64,000 nt of DNA from Branchiostoma floridae (GCF_000003815.2 NC_049982.1:20832705-20896704); one strand, 5' to 3'; positions 14,496 through 28,000 are shown, numbered from the stretch's first letter. Made by a program: numbers and translations. The notes: a model not told the origin generated them from the letters alone.

Positions 14496-17400
14496 ATGAA
14501 AGATTTGAACAACAAGTCCATTCCTTACCAGTACTATACAGACGATCAGTTCTATCCTCCAATACAGCCTCGCTTGGACCCTCAGCATGACGTGAATAAG
14601 GGGTATGAGTTTCACGGGACCTAGACAGACGGGGGGTTTTGAAGATCCACCTCGGTTCATGTGGAAATCAATGAGATCTTCATACAAAAAAATATTTATT
14701 TTGAGCCCCAGTGTTCTGGTATTACAAGCTATTGATCTGTAATTTGGCACATGAGATGCCTTGGACATATGCCCATATGACGTCATTCACATGTTTTGCA
14801 TACACCACTTCAAAAAAAGGTTATTCTAGTATTTTTTTATTAAGTGTATATTTTTCCTTCTTTGCCCTCATATTTAAACCGAATGCCAGGTGTGTAGGAC
14901 ACCCACAGTACTTCATTTTCACTTTGGGCATGCATTGCTTAAGATTTGTTTAAATTAGTTTTTTTGCCATTTGGGATTGGTTCGTACATAGTTCTGTGCT
15001 CGGATTTAAACCGGCCCTGGAAGAAAGGGAGGGTATCCAGACAATTTCCTTCCATACTTAAAGACCAGGAAAGGATGATGTATACATTAAAAGCAGGGAC
15101 TCTCCTTTACACAGACCAAAGTCTAAACGCTTTCGATATTTAAACAGCATAGAAAAATTTACACTCCTCGTGCAATTAGACAAACTATGTATTTCAAACC
15201 CCATCTGCTTTTACATTTACAACTGTCGCTCGGAATAGTTGAACCTGTGTATACTAGTATAGTTGAGACTTTGTAGTCGTAGTTAGATATGACATCCTTA
15301 CAACACAAATTGTACATGTGTACTTAGACTCACTAGGAACTGTATTCTGTTAATCTTGACCATAACTTTGCTTGTAAGAGAGCAGAAACGTACAATAAAG
15401 GTATTCTTTAATTCTAAACATGAAGAAAGAGCGGCGAGAAACGAAACATAGTGAAGAACGACATGAATGAAGTGGCATTTTTTGTTCTGTAATACTGCCG
15501 AGCTCAAACAGCTGCGTTGAGCCTTTCGCCAGTATGATATGTGAGCTTGAGGAGATTATGTTACACCCTTCAAACACAAAAGCAAGACAATAAAGGTCTG
15601 AAAAGATTCTTTTAAAGATCGGTTGGCGTTTGTATTGGAGCCCAAGCCGCTGGGTGTGCCATTTGGCAGGCTGCTAGAGAAGCGTCGAGACCGTGTTGCG
15701 TCTCCCTTGCCAAGGTACATACTTTATGCGTTTCCTTTCTAGTTGTCGCAGTGATAGCTTGCTGTTGTATTGGTGCTAGTAAAGAAAAATATTGTTGATG
15801 TCTATGATCTAAAACAACGCTCGAAAAAGGTGAAATGGAAACCCACCAATTATCAAATGGACGTAGGCTTAACCCGTTCCCCGAAAGTTCCTGGCGGTCT
15901 GCGTGCAATAGGCTCATCCCGTGTCTGGACCGAGAATGACATCCAGCCGGTGATAGGCCCACTCCGTGCCCTGACCAATCAGGACGTCCCACTGACGACA
16001 TGCTCAACCCGAGCCCTGATCAGTCAGGACGTCCAGTGGGCGACAGGCTCAACCCGTGCGCTAACCAATCAGGACGTCCCACTGACGACAGGCTTACCCC
16101 GTGCCCTGACCAATCAGGACGTCCCACTGACGACATGCTCAACCCGAGCCCTGATCAGTCAGGACGTCCAGTGGGCGACAGGCTCAACCCGTGCGCTAAC
16201 CAATCAGGACGTCCCACTGACGACAGGCTCAACCCATGCCCTGACCAATCAGGACGTCCCACTGACGACAGGCTTACCCCGTGCCCTGACCAATCAGGAC
16301 GTCCTACTGACGACAGGCTTACCCCTTGCCCTGGCCGATCAGGACGTCCCGTTGCCTGCCTTGGCGGTAGGAATCATCCCGAGCACGTTAGGTGTGATGT
16401 ATGCCCGGACACGGAGGACATTCCCGTTGGCAGCCCCAGCTGTAAGTCTGATCCCACCCACTCTTCTGAGGACTTCCCTAAAATCATACCGTACGGCGTC
16501 GCCTACTTACATCATCCACCCACGCCACGGCGATACCAGAACCTTGACGGTACACCTTTCCGTGTCCACACGTACCACACCATCCCGGAGGAAGAGAGAG
16601 TTGCTGCTGAAATTCAGATGCCAGGAGACAGATTCAGTCACCATGACAAAGAAGAAGAGGAGAAAGTCGCGCCCTTGAGCAATCAGCCGAACGATCTGCT
16701 GGGTTGGTTTCAAGCAATATTGTCTGGTCATCATGACAACCCTGAATCACCCAAGCAAGAAGAAGATCCCATCAACCCTTCTCCTCAGTCACCCAAGCAA
16801 GAAGAAGATCCCATCAACCCTTCTCCTCAGTTGCCATGCAACGCTTCTCGCCCGAATGACCAAACTCTCCCAGCTGGTTCGGCCCCTTCATCTCCCGTCG
16901 CGCCCTGTACGGAAACAGCCCATCGTCAGCCACTGGGAAATTACAGGGCAAAATCCCCTCCCAAGTCGTCGGACACCAGCGTAGAACAAGGTGTAGAGAC
17001 GACTCACCCGGGATTCTCGGCCTCAGAGAATCATTCCGAAACAGCTCATCTGAAGTCGTTAGAAGTAGGATGTGCTGCAGAAGCCACTTTGCCGAGGGCA
17101 CCTGTGAACACACAGCAGGAAACAGAGACGAATACACAGACCAACCTCCAGTCTGGGCAAGACAACAGGCGACAGCGTTCTACTCAACCCTCAGCCCCTG
17201 ACGTCACCATCACTATGGAGACCAGCGGCGAAAGTCGAGATTCTGACGTCACACGGACCACCGATATCGATGGGGACACACAAACAAACTCCGAAGAAGA
17301 CCGGAAGAAAGTGCCTCGTAACTGTGAGAGTTTTTTTTTATTTTCAACCCCCTATTTATGTATCACTGGCATTTTGCTTCTAAATAGCTGTTTTGACCCT

Positions 17401-19457
17401 GTTTTCTTACAAAATGATGAACATTAGGGCATGCAGCCTTGATTGAATCACTCTACCATATTTCTCCGAGCGGTGGAAGCAACGTTAACGGTTTAAGCCC
17501 TGTCACATTAATCACACAATCAATCGGTTTACGATAGAAAACTTGATAAGGTATTCTTAGGACAGTACGTAATGGATAAAATTCAACCATATGTTGTGTC
17601 TAAGACGTTGTCGACGGTCATAACTCTGTGTATCCTACGACATCGAACGACGATCACGTTCCCATATTGTCTGGGTTGAAAGAGGTAACAAAATTTCAAG
17701 CAGTTTTTTTTTCATTCGATATAACATGTTTTTGTAACGTTTGGACCTGCTTTGTCAATAGAAATAAGTCTGTCTCTGAAGCTTACATCCATAAATTCTA
17801 AAGTCAATTTCCAGACTAGAACTTCCATCGCGCCATCTCTCAAAAAGAGCGGTTCCTTAGAAACTGTTTTCAACTTTAAGTCATAGTGTCCCGTTACTTT
17901 ATACGAACCATGCATGTAAAAGTACATTACAAGAGAAAAATTTCAAGTCCTAATATTTTTGTGTTTCTTCTCTGCCGGTGACGGTACAATTGTGGGATCA
18001 ACTGCCAAAAACTATCAAAAATACTAGAGAACTTGAGCTATACTGTGTGTTTTCAAAACCTTCTAAAAATGTCTTAAAAATGGCTTCCTTACTCTTTGCA
18101 CAGGCGGCTGGAAATCGCTCAAGGTTTCGGACGTGCTTTGGGGACTGGTCATTGTTGGTGTGATAGTGGGACTCGTGGTGGTTGTCGCTTACCCGAATGG
18201 ACCAACAAAGGAAAGGGTACGAAAGCTTCTTCATGAATGTGTGTATTTCTACCCGCCCAAAATGTCTGAAGGCCTCTTTGTAGACAAAAAGTAGTAATTC
18301 ATAGTTGAGCTTTTGCCGAAATTTTGAAGGACGGATGTGTATAAAAGTTGTACTTCCACAGGGCTGACTCCAGTTCGTCATAGCCACATCATAATAAACA
18401 TTAAGTCTGCCGTGAACAATATTTCGTTGTTCTCTGTTGGCTATATTGGAAACAATGTAACAAACAAAGATACGTTTTAGCAAAGATGGTACTTTTGCTT
18501 CAGTGTTCGTACAATTACGATTAATCATCTACCCTTTTCTCGTAGAAAATGCAGTCCAAAGGGCCACAATTAGAGATCAGCTCACTTCCGACCCGAACCC
18601 ACCCGACTCCAACCGTCGCCTCCTACCCCACATCACAGCAGCCCAAGTGGCCTGTCACGGCGCTGTCTCGCACCGATCCGGAATCCACACAGGGGAACGT
18701 CAAGACACCCACCATGGAAGTCAAGACGATCCGTCCACGGCGCGCTCCTGCACCCGTACCCAGCAGAACATACACAGCGAGAAAACAGCCTGCAACCAGG
18801 TACAACATTCTCCCTGCTGTTAATTTGACTGCTGTGTGAACTCTTGCTGATGATAGTCTTTTTCAGTTTATAAAGATTAAAAAGGGGTTGAATGCCTTTG
18901 GCCACAAAGTAATGACAGGACTAGCCGAATGACCAGTACGGCATTTTTGCTAATTCTTGTGGCTATCCTGCTTGTAATCATGTAATGACCTGTAATATTT
19001 GTGATGAATATGTATGACCAATTTCTTTTGGATGGTGTTGGTATCTCTATATGTGTCTTATGATAGCTATGAATATTCCATGATGTGCAACACTTTTTAC
19101 CTAATGTACTTAATCCTTTATTACTTTAGATTTATTTTATGTAATAGCAACACAGTTTCAAGCTCAAGTCAGTCGCGACTTCAGAGAGGACAATCGTCTT
19201 CGTACGCGCACAACTGGCCCCTCAAAGTGTACAAACTGGTGAGGAAAGCTGGCAACGTCTTCGCGTACGTGACACGTGAGCAGTTGGAGACATGCCTGGC
19301 TGCCGCGCACAAGAAACCAGAGAGCCTCCCACAGACCGGGCAACTCCCGCTGGAACGGCCCATAACAGCCCCGCCGCGACTATACGCTGTGAGGACAAAC
19401 AATACCATTACCAAAAGGGCGGCAATCCATCGGATGGCACCGCTGGCGGCTCCCTAG
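14496..19457 (+). CDS. unrecognised membrane protein with 15-residue tandem repeats (start uncertain)
   Basis: I do not recognise this gene. Firm exons are 15947(or earlier)-17330, 18112-18219, 18545-18801 and 19163-19457, with phases that join and a TAG stop at 19455-19457. The first encodes 15-residue repeats of type RLNPCPDQSGRPTDD, then a Pro/Ser/Thr/Glu-rich region with a 14-residue direct repeat (SPKQEEDPINPSPQ twice). The second encodes a clear transmembrane helix (LWGLVIVGVIVGLVVVVA) followed by basic residues, so the C-terminus is probably cytosolic. The tail is Pro/Arg/Lys-rich. Upstream, an in-frame TGA at 15937-15939 stops the repeat frame. Two candidate exons, 14496-14602 (Met start, tyrosine/proline-rich) and 15618-15778 (hydrophobic, Cys-rich), join in phase by GT-AG splicing and bypass that stop. 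Exon two is weakly like the second half of CD225/dispanin domains. Unspliced, it would instead end at TGA 15796-15798. Confidence 0.5.
15865..16359 (+). repeat. 45-bp coding minisatellite, 11 units
   Basis: Eleven units of exactly 45 bp run without spacers, each starting with AGGCT or ATGCTC and holding the core CAATCAGGACGTCC. The first two and the last are diverged. Units at 16000-16134 and 16135-16269 form a near-identical 135-bp higher-order repeat. Because 45 is a multiple of three, several frames stay open on both strands; splicing phase into the transmembrane exon selects the frame that reads 15-residue PCPDQSGRPTDD units. Confidence 0.93.
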
Positions 19458-21813
19458 TCACTTCCGGTTATGTGATGACGACAGAGGAAAACCCAAAGAT
19501 ACAGTTGACCCTGTCACGTTCAGTTGGTCGTCTTGGCATGAAAATTCAACAGACCTTTTCTCGCCCAACAACCAACAATAGAGTAACACCAAATATGAAA
19601 AGTTTCCTTCGTCAATGACTACTATTACAACACAATATGTCCAAACTAAGGACCAAAGGAAGACGTATCAGGCAACCGTGTGTGGTAGATTGTAAAATAT
19701 GTATGGAGTAAATTTCAGTGCATGTGCTGTATTTTATAGCTTTCAGTTTCTTCAGTTGAATGGAGCAATCAAAGTTCAGAAAAGAGTATTGTAGTTCCTA
19801 TCTCGTGGAGTAGGTCACCTAGCGGCTGTACAAAGACGTCATGTTCATTGACCTGCGCAGGACAGGGTGGCTATGTCATGGTCACGGATCAACCCTCAAA
19901 GAATAATGTAAACAATCCTTACTCACAAAGTAGTGCTTTGAAATTGTCATACATTGACTTGTGTATCTGGTTGTTTGTTTAATGAGCAACAACAACAAAA
20001 GATATCAGGTCACTAGAAAGGCCGACATTTGCTTGGGTGCAAATACAGCATATTTCAGCCATACCCATTCCCACGCAACATTGGACTGTTCCAAGTCACC
20101 CCTGCGCAAAAATGCAATATTTTAACTGTAAGTTATCCCCAAAAGAGAACTAATATTGTGAATTGATTCCAGGTCAAAACAGAGCTTGCCCAATATGCCC
20201 CGGGCCCATATGGAAGAATATAATCTTCCACAGGAGCGCCTATGCATAACTGATTGGTTTTTAGAATTGCGGCAGCTCCTATTTTTCCGAGAGTGAAAAA
20301 AAACGCATCTTCCATTAAGATTTTCATCATGAAATTACATGACGCCATTCAACAATTTCCACTTCGATAACTAGGTCTAAATACCGTAATAATCTCCTTG
20401 TGATGTGGGTACATTTATCATTGCAGTGAACTTTTTTTTAAGCAAGTAGCTATAGGGCATACATTTTGATAATTGTCAAGCAGGTGCAGGTACTGTGTAG
20501 TAGGAGTGTTTTTTTTTTTTCAAGCTAAAAACTTCAATCTTCTTCTTGTTTTGTATGAGCCATTATAAACGGAGACGTCTCGAATTTTTACAAGAATTTT
20601 ACCACTCTGTCGCTTCATTTCTTTTCTGAAAAATCCCAGGACCAACAAGTTAATTTGATTTGGCTTTATCTGTATAACGTTATTTCATTTTCCTTCGAAT
20701 TCTTTGTTAAGTATATGCCCCTGCATACCACTGTTAAATTGTTTTACTTTGTATGCAATCCGCTGAGCCATCGGACGTAATCTTGTCTGAGTGTTATAAT
20801 TTCCTGCTCGTAGCGTGCGAGACCTGGAGGATAGGTGTTTCTACCTTGTTCGTGGGTTTCTTTTCGGAGGTCAGTGGTGATACTCTGGTACTGAGAGTGT
20901 TTTATTGGGCTCAAACTCTGGCAGTTTAAAGTTACTTACAATTTTAATGTACAAAGTTTACGTCAAAAAAGAACAACAACAATACTAGAAGTACCTACAT
21001 TTGTTCGGGAAACATACATCCATTCTCGCCACTGTCAAACTTACGTATCAAAACTAAACGCAAACTGTCCAATTTTCCCTGTCCAAATCTGCCGAAAATG
21101 ATTGATAGTGCCATGCGGAATGTTGGTAAAGTCATCGCCACTAACGTTCAATGCACGCGTACCGTCCGCTACCGCTCAAATGACCCTGTCTGAACTCCAA
21201 ATCCTCGCAAACTACAATTTCAAACCGGGCACAGGGCACAATATGGCAACTGTAAGGCTGTAATGTGCATCTGTTTGTGTATATACGGGATTGCAAGGCC
21301 CCGCTTATGAATATTAACTAGCATTCGCCTTTCTCGTCGCTGATTGGCTGGCGTCCATAAAGTAATTAACTCTCGCTCTCCCCAGACCGCTGGCACCTGG
21401 CACGTGTGGGCTCTGGGGTCACTGGAGTTCACGGGAGAAGACCGAAAGAAAACCAATTTCCCCTCAGAAAAGTGCAGAAATTAATAATTTGAAATTGGTT
21501 TATACCAAAAATTTTACTTGGATCATTTTACCAACTATCTAATGCCTATCTACACCAAATCTAAGGTCATTCCATTGTAATTCAAGGGAACAGGGGGCCA
21601 CAATATACAGTTTTGGTCAAAACATGACCTTTAAACTTCAATAAAATCATTTTAGAGGCAGATATGAATAAAATCAGAAAAACACACCTTGGTATTGACC
21701 CACTCTACCTTTGTGCTAAATTTCAGGTCATTCGGTCACGGAACGACGGAGATGAATCGCTTTGAAGATTTGACAGGAGAAAGAAAGAAAGAAAGAAACA
21801 TTACGAATACAAT

Positions 21814-21850
21814 ATATTTCACCATACCATATATGGTATGGCTGAAATAT
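21814..21850. repeat. palindrome after a GAAA microsatellite
   Basis: CCATACCATATATGGTATGG at 21822-21841 is a perfect palindrome, with outer arms ATATTTCA and TGAAATAT. It follows a GAAA microsatellite by about 25 nt. The order (simple-repeat tract, short linker, palindrome) resembles the other repeat ends in this spacer. Confidence 0.55.
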
Positions 21851-22619
21851 AATTAACATTGTACTATACAACTAGAGTTCGGGGACCTCATACCTCCATG
21901 AAATATTTATTGTTTTTTTGTGGATGGTATGTATGTTTATATTCGGTTGTATTTGAGAGTAATGGTTATAAATGTTATGGGGAAGTAGTGGTGTATTTAT
22001 TTAATGACACAGAGGATGTCCATCTGATTAGTAATTATTAAAATGTGACACTTAATTGTGTAATGTGCGTTTAAGAGGTCGACGGCATATGGTAGCGTGG
22101 TGTTCCTTAAGCTTGATGTTTGGCATTTAAACTGTCTAAGGTTGTCAGCATTATTGAGGTTCGACTATGTGCCTCAGAGCGGTGTGGTGGGAGGAAGTTG
22201 GGAAACTCAGAAAGAAGAAGGGATGTGGCCAACTTTAGTCAGATGGTGATTTGATTTTCCACCAATATGTCATAACATCAGCTGTTCACACGGTACAAAA
22301 ATGAGATGCACACTTTCCTCTGATAGCCCTACATCAACTGTAAGATGAATACTTGGCGCCAACCCCGTCTGCTAAAAAACAAGTACCATTGGCTACGAAA
22401 GAGACAACTAACAACTGTCCCTTATCGTAACGAAATCAGAACATCTGTATCGCCCATAAAACTTCTGACACCCAACCCATCTAAGATGAGAGGACCTAAT
22501 GGCATTTTAATCACCATGTCACTCAAATCAGCAGTACAGTATGTGAGACATCCATACCTTACCGTTAAATGTACCTCAACTTCTTACAATTATACTTACG
22601 CTTCACATCTCCATGATAT

Positions 22620-22968
22620 CCTAAGCAGACATAAATAAAACTAATTATCATATTAAAAAACTCGGGGTTCCCCAAACAGCTGTCATACAAATCACCTCAC
22701 TATCTGCTTGGAGCTAAGCCCATTAACAAACACTTAAAGCACGATGCCTGTTCCAATATATCGAAGATATAGGGGGGATTTCTGATATTATTACATCGAT
22801 TATAACGACAGATACGGCGCCCAAAATCACATCGATTCGAGCTTTCATCACAGCCCACCAACACAACAAGTATGAAACCAATGCATCCAGCCGTTCTTGA
22901 GTAATCTTGTACACAGACAGAGACACATAACAGAAAATGTAACCTCCATGACATTTCATGGAGGTAAC
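22620..22968 (+). repeat. dispersed repeat, copy 1 of a direct pair
   Basis: The copy begins CTAAGCAGACATAAATAAAA and ends in an imperfect palindrome with arms ACCTCCATGA and TCATGGAGGT. It is about 90% alike to the copy at 23003-23330 by eye, apart from small deletions. No transposase or reverse-transcriptase coding is visible. Confidence 0.75.
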
Positions 22969-23002
22969 TACTGTGCCAACTGTTACAAATATTTCAAACA
23001 GT

Positions 23003-23330
23003 CCTAAGCAGACATAAATAAAACTACTGGGGGTTCCCCAAACAGCTGTCACCTCACTATCTGCTCTCAGCTAAGCCCATTAACAAACACATACAGCACG
23101 ATGCCTGTACCAATATATCTCAAATATAGGGGTGATTTCTGATATTATTACATCGATTATAACGACAGATACGGCTCCCAAGTTCTCATCGATTCGAGCT
23201 TTCATCACACTCCACCAACACAACAAGTATGAAACCAATCCATCCAGCCGTTCTTGAGTAATCATCTACACAGACAGAGACACATAACAGAAAATATAAC
23301 CTCCATTCCATGACATTTCATGGAGGTAAT
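23003..23330 (+). repeat. dispersed repeat, copy 2 of a direct pair
   Basis: This is a direct copy of 22620-22968 starting 383 bp downstream, with the same order of blocks and the same terminal palindrome arms. The terminal palindrome has a 5-bp insertion. The pair could be a tandem duplication or two insertions of one family. Confidence 0.75.
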
Positions 23331-25086
23331 TAGGCTCACTGTGTTATGCGCGAGTAAGAAAAAAAGGTCACCATACATCTGCTTTATTTTTTGACCAGCT
23401 CATTGATTAACATGATTATACCATACCATTAGGTTGTCCATATAGTATCGTGTGCCAGTAAACCAGTAAAAATGCTACCATACGTCTGCTTGGTTTCTGT
23501 CCACCCTACATCTACTTGGTTTTAACATTGATTACGTCATCGCAGTTCTAAGTTCTGGTTGGTTAATGGCAGAAGAAGAAAGAAGAAGAACACACGAGCA
23601 ATAACGATATATTTCCTTGTCGGGGAAATGTAACAAGAAGACCTATACCAAAATACAATCATGTGCGGTTCCAAAAGAAGTCAGTATTGTCTCAGTTCGA
23701 ACCATTTCCAGATCCGACCAAATGTATTTATATTCATAGACATCATGGCAATTCATAGTACATAACGTGTTGACACACATGTTATGTTATGTCTTATTTA
23801 ACCATTGTCACACTCGTTATAGTACAGTACAGGCCCCCTGGAGTAACACCTCATGGCAACATGCTTCAAACAGAACCACAAACAAACATACGCTACTGAA
23901 ACATGAACCTCCCAAGCGAAAAGAGTCAATCCCAGATGCCACTCAAACCGAACCCATTACATGTAACGTTACGTTGCCTACTTCACGAAGGTAATAATAA
24001 CATTCACAATTGCACTTATAAATACTATAGTACACGTCTAACCCCCCCCCCCCAAAAAAAAAAGACTTGGTGTGGCAATTGAGCGTGCAAGGTTTTGAAA
24101 GACTTTTTCTCTTTCTTTTAGACTGTGATGAATCAAGTCGTTGGTATAATAACGTTACCGAAACTGTGGAAAACGAGAAGTGAAGCACCTAAGGGTAATC
24201 CCCATTCGGGGGAATCCCCTGGCGGCGCAACCTTTGAACATGTACTGAGTTCATCCTGCACACTCGAAACAAATAACTTAACATTGATACGCCAAAACAT
24301 GTAGGGTACTAGCGCAGGGTCGAAACACACTGATTCTTTGGTAAATTGAGTAGCACAGCCTCCATCAGGTACGCCATAGTATAATGTTACCCGATCTGAA
24401 AAGCCAAAAAGTCTGCTACCCGGAAGTCGACGTGACGCTGTTGGAAAGAGGATTGTGGTCTATTAAAGCAGCACAATAAGACAACAGCATTTACACATAA
24501 TTACAATGTACCCTACATGATAAAAGGTGTGGAATGAAACAGTTATAAAACGTTTCGTCCTGTGGAATCGAACGAATTTGAAATTTTGCTTTCAACAACA
24601 TTATTGCGTCATGCTTGGTTTCGGGGGTTTCATGCCGTTTCTACACATTAGCCTGTACTGTGTAAACACGACCGGTGTGACGTGTAGAAACAGAGGCGTT
24701 GTCTCAAGCGGGGATTTCGCAAGGTTCGTGTTAAGAACCTATAAATGTGCCGTAATTTTTTGTCTCTATCTTCAGTATACACGGAGCTGTGAAGACTTCC
24801 GTGACACCTTGCCTTCTGTTTACCTGTGACTGAGGTAGGTAAGGTCTGTAGAGAATTTGATACGGTCTACATCGCAATCAGGGTGGAGTTTGAAAATGTG
24901 TGTTAAAAATAAGCTGTCTGCCTCTGAGCGAACCGATTTTTAAGGTATTTCAGTATGCCTATATAACTGACAGAATATTTCATATGGCTGCTTTGCGTGC
25001 GGTGGCCGATAGTGCTCAATGAAGGTATATCTGAAATAGATCCCCTGATTGTGCACCATGCAGTGAATCAGTTTAGGAACGGAAAG

Positions 25087-28000
25087 ATGCCGACAACTGA
25101 GTCCGAAACTCAAGCCCAGCCCGAGAAGGAACTCCTTCGCGTCTTCAAGGAAAAGTTGGTGCAACACATCCACCCAGCCGCTGTGGGGCGTTTCTGTACG
25201 GCCAGTCTACTGGAAAAGGACCAGGAGGAAGTGAAGAGAAAGGAAGATACTGCAGGACTACAGGCCGCTGCAGAACTGCTGTTGGAAAAGCTGCTGCAGC
25301 AAAACAATCCTGGTAGGCAATTCCGTGTGACACATCTTCATGTAGATAGCTGAACTGTGAACATTGCTGGAGATTATAACGTGCGACATGGTGTGCATAT
25401 TTTGCTATGGCTAAGAAAACACGAAGGAAATCACTTTCTCTTTGTAGGTTGGTTCCCCGAGTTCGTACAAGCTCTGAGACAATCCGGGTCAGAGCACGTT
25501 GCAGAGGACCTGTGCCCCACGAACACAGCGCCCCCTGCCGACTCATCCCCGTACCGACAGCTTCTGCGGATCGTTGCACCAGGCCTGACACAGACCATGA
25601 TGGCGGTAGAGCTGTTACCGCACCTGCCGTGTTTAATGCAGGTAAATTTACAGAAATTGTCGTTTTCAAAATGGCAACAACATTCCCTGAATAGCATATT
25701 TTTTGCTGATTTAAGTGTCGTAGGGACGCTGACCTACGACAATACAAACCTGTTCGTGCGTTGATAGTATCAAAGGAAAGGTTTAAACTATGTATAAACA
25801 TCACAGACTAAAGCTAAAACTCACTAACCTTTGTGTAGGTATTTCCCGTTCTACCGCTTGATTTAGTTTCTATCTGCATTGTGTCTGACAAGCCCGCTAG
25901 TGACATTTTCTAACGTCACTGATGGCATAAGTAAAGTAAAGTTAGTGATGGCATTCCGCTTGATGACGCATTGTTGGTGAATTCCCAGCCGTGTAGTTTG
26001 GCTTTGAATGCCTGCAGCACTGTAAGCAGGTACGCACCTGTCTGATTTTTTTTCCATCGTCAAATAGGAAGACAAAGAACAGATCTACCAGACAATGAAA
26101 ACACACGGTAACACCAGAGCTGCGGACGTGCTGTTGGAGAAGATAGTCCGGTGTGGCCCGGAGTGGTTTAAGGAGCTTTGCAAGGCTCTGAGGAGTACGG
26201 GAGATGACAAGTCACTGGACCTGCTCTTAGACAGACGTGGAACAGACCAGGGTGAGAAAAGCCTAGCTGAACGTACCGTAATGGCATGAACAAGCGCACG
26301 AATATTCGCAACACGTCCTTCTTACACGGACTTTAGGAAAAGAAGGCTAGACATTTAGGTAAACAATATCTAAAGACATCTTAGTCTCCACAACTGCCTA
26401 AGATACGGAAGTTACTTCCGGGCGTTTCTAGTGAAATCGTCACTCTTCGTCTAGATCCCCGGTCTCATTCTAGTGACGCTGGAGAGATACATGAATGTCA
26501 CTCAAAACAACCGGAAAAAATCCATATTTTGTCTTTAGATATATCGTCTAATGTCAAATGTATATACCCTTCAAAACTGCACTCCCTTACATCTGATGAT
26601 ATCATCTGGTTCCCGCCTCTGATCATCATTTTGATACCCCCAGACCCCATAGACGATGACCTGAGCAGCTTGTTTCGAAGCCTGTCCATTTCCGGACCCT
26701 CACCTGCAAATGGTAAGCTTACCCAGATAAATTGGGGCTTAACCAGGCGAAAAATGATAAACAACGATCGTATGATACAGCGATATTAGGGATTGTGTGG
26801 AGAAAATGTGATTGACCCATCGCTGTGTATTTTTGAAACAAAAAATGTTGAATTATGTAATGTTGTATGGTAAAATTGAAATCAGTACAAATATACTTCT
26901 ACAGAGGAAGTCAAACCTGCCGACGCGTCGGCCATGAAGGCCGCCATGTTGGATGACCCGAATCTAGACGAAGGTTATGAAGAAGACGTTGAGGATGCCA
27001 GCGTTCGGGACATGTCAGCGATAGGTGAGATCTCCCTGTAAACACATGAACCTTCTCACCAAATTTGTACACTTTTGAGATAACCAACTAAATGTCTTTA
27101 GCATTACGTTATTTTTCAAGCAAATGCACTATTTTTCACAGGAGCCGACGGAAGTATCCCAATGCGTGACTATCAGCTTGAGTTGGCGGAAGACGTTCTA
27201 AAAGGGGCAAACAATGTCATCTGCTCGCCGACCAATAGCGGGAAGACGCGCGTGGCAGTCTACATCTGTAAGGACCACCTGGAGAAAAACCCTAACGGGA
27301 AAGTGCTGGTCATGGTCAACAAGGTGAGGGAGTTAGGAAGTCAAGGAACAACACAGTAAATTCTTATGTTCACAACTTACAGTCATCTTTTCATGTTATC
27401 CAGACTCCCATCTCCAGAGAGTTCTTGCTACTGCAACAGTATGATGATTTAGCAAAATGCCAAGAATGAAGAGTCAATATTTCAATATACGTGCGTCACG
27501 GTGTGTGTCATTTTATGTACAGTTACAAAGTCTTAGTTCACTGTCGTGGCCATTCATTAACCTGTCAAATCTTAGATTATACAAAAGGTAACATCTTGAC
27601 ATCGTTCTATCTTCTAGCAATGTATAACGAAGTGGTATGGTATTTTGGTATTCCAGGTTCATCTGGTAGAGCAGCACTACCAGAAGCAGTTCAAGCCGCT
27701 GCTGCTGGAGTCCCTCCACTCCCAGCTGGGGACCATCAGCGGGGAGAACTACTCCTCGGCAGAGGAAGAGCACATCAGCTTCAAACAGCTGGTGGAGCAA
27801 AAGAAGATCATCATCCTGACGGCACAGATCCTGGAGAATCACCTGGCCAGGACTGATGAGGAGAAGGTGGAGCTTTCAGGTGCGCAGTATTACCTGTGCC
27901 TGGTGTGTAAACAATATTGCTGAACAATCTAAACGTGCAGTCAAATATATTGACCTCTATCATGGTCAGACAGACTATAAAACTCACGTCATCACAAACC

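Larger units (their letters stand above)
19458..25086. other. 5.6-kb spacer without a recognised gene
   Basis: No exon with family similarity or convincing coding bias was found here. The stretch holds the gene-2 3' UTR, a GAAA tract ending in a palindrome (21814-21850), a duplicated 0.33-kb repeat (22620-23330), a GAAGAA tract near 23570 and a poly-C/poly-A run near 24043. A possible non-coding first exon of the RLR gene ends near 24834 at a GTAGGT donor. Confidence 0.55.

Noticed and set aside
15612-16007. 131-codon minus-strand open frame across the minisatellite
   Set aside because: It is an open mirror frame caused by the 45-bp period and has no splice or family support.
15770-16678. 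302-codon plus-strand frame over the same repeats
   Set aside because: It cannot be joined in phase to the transmembrane exon, while the neighbouring frame can.
24165-24185. Interferon-stimulated response element upstream of the RLR
   Set aside because: The GAAA half sites have wrong spacing for an ISRE.
24997-25086. N-terminal extension of the RLR from an upstream ATG
   Set aside because: The extra 30 residues are not CARD-like, and the Met at 25087 starts just before the first CARD helix.
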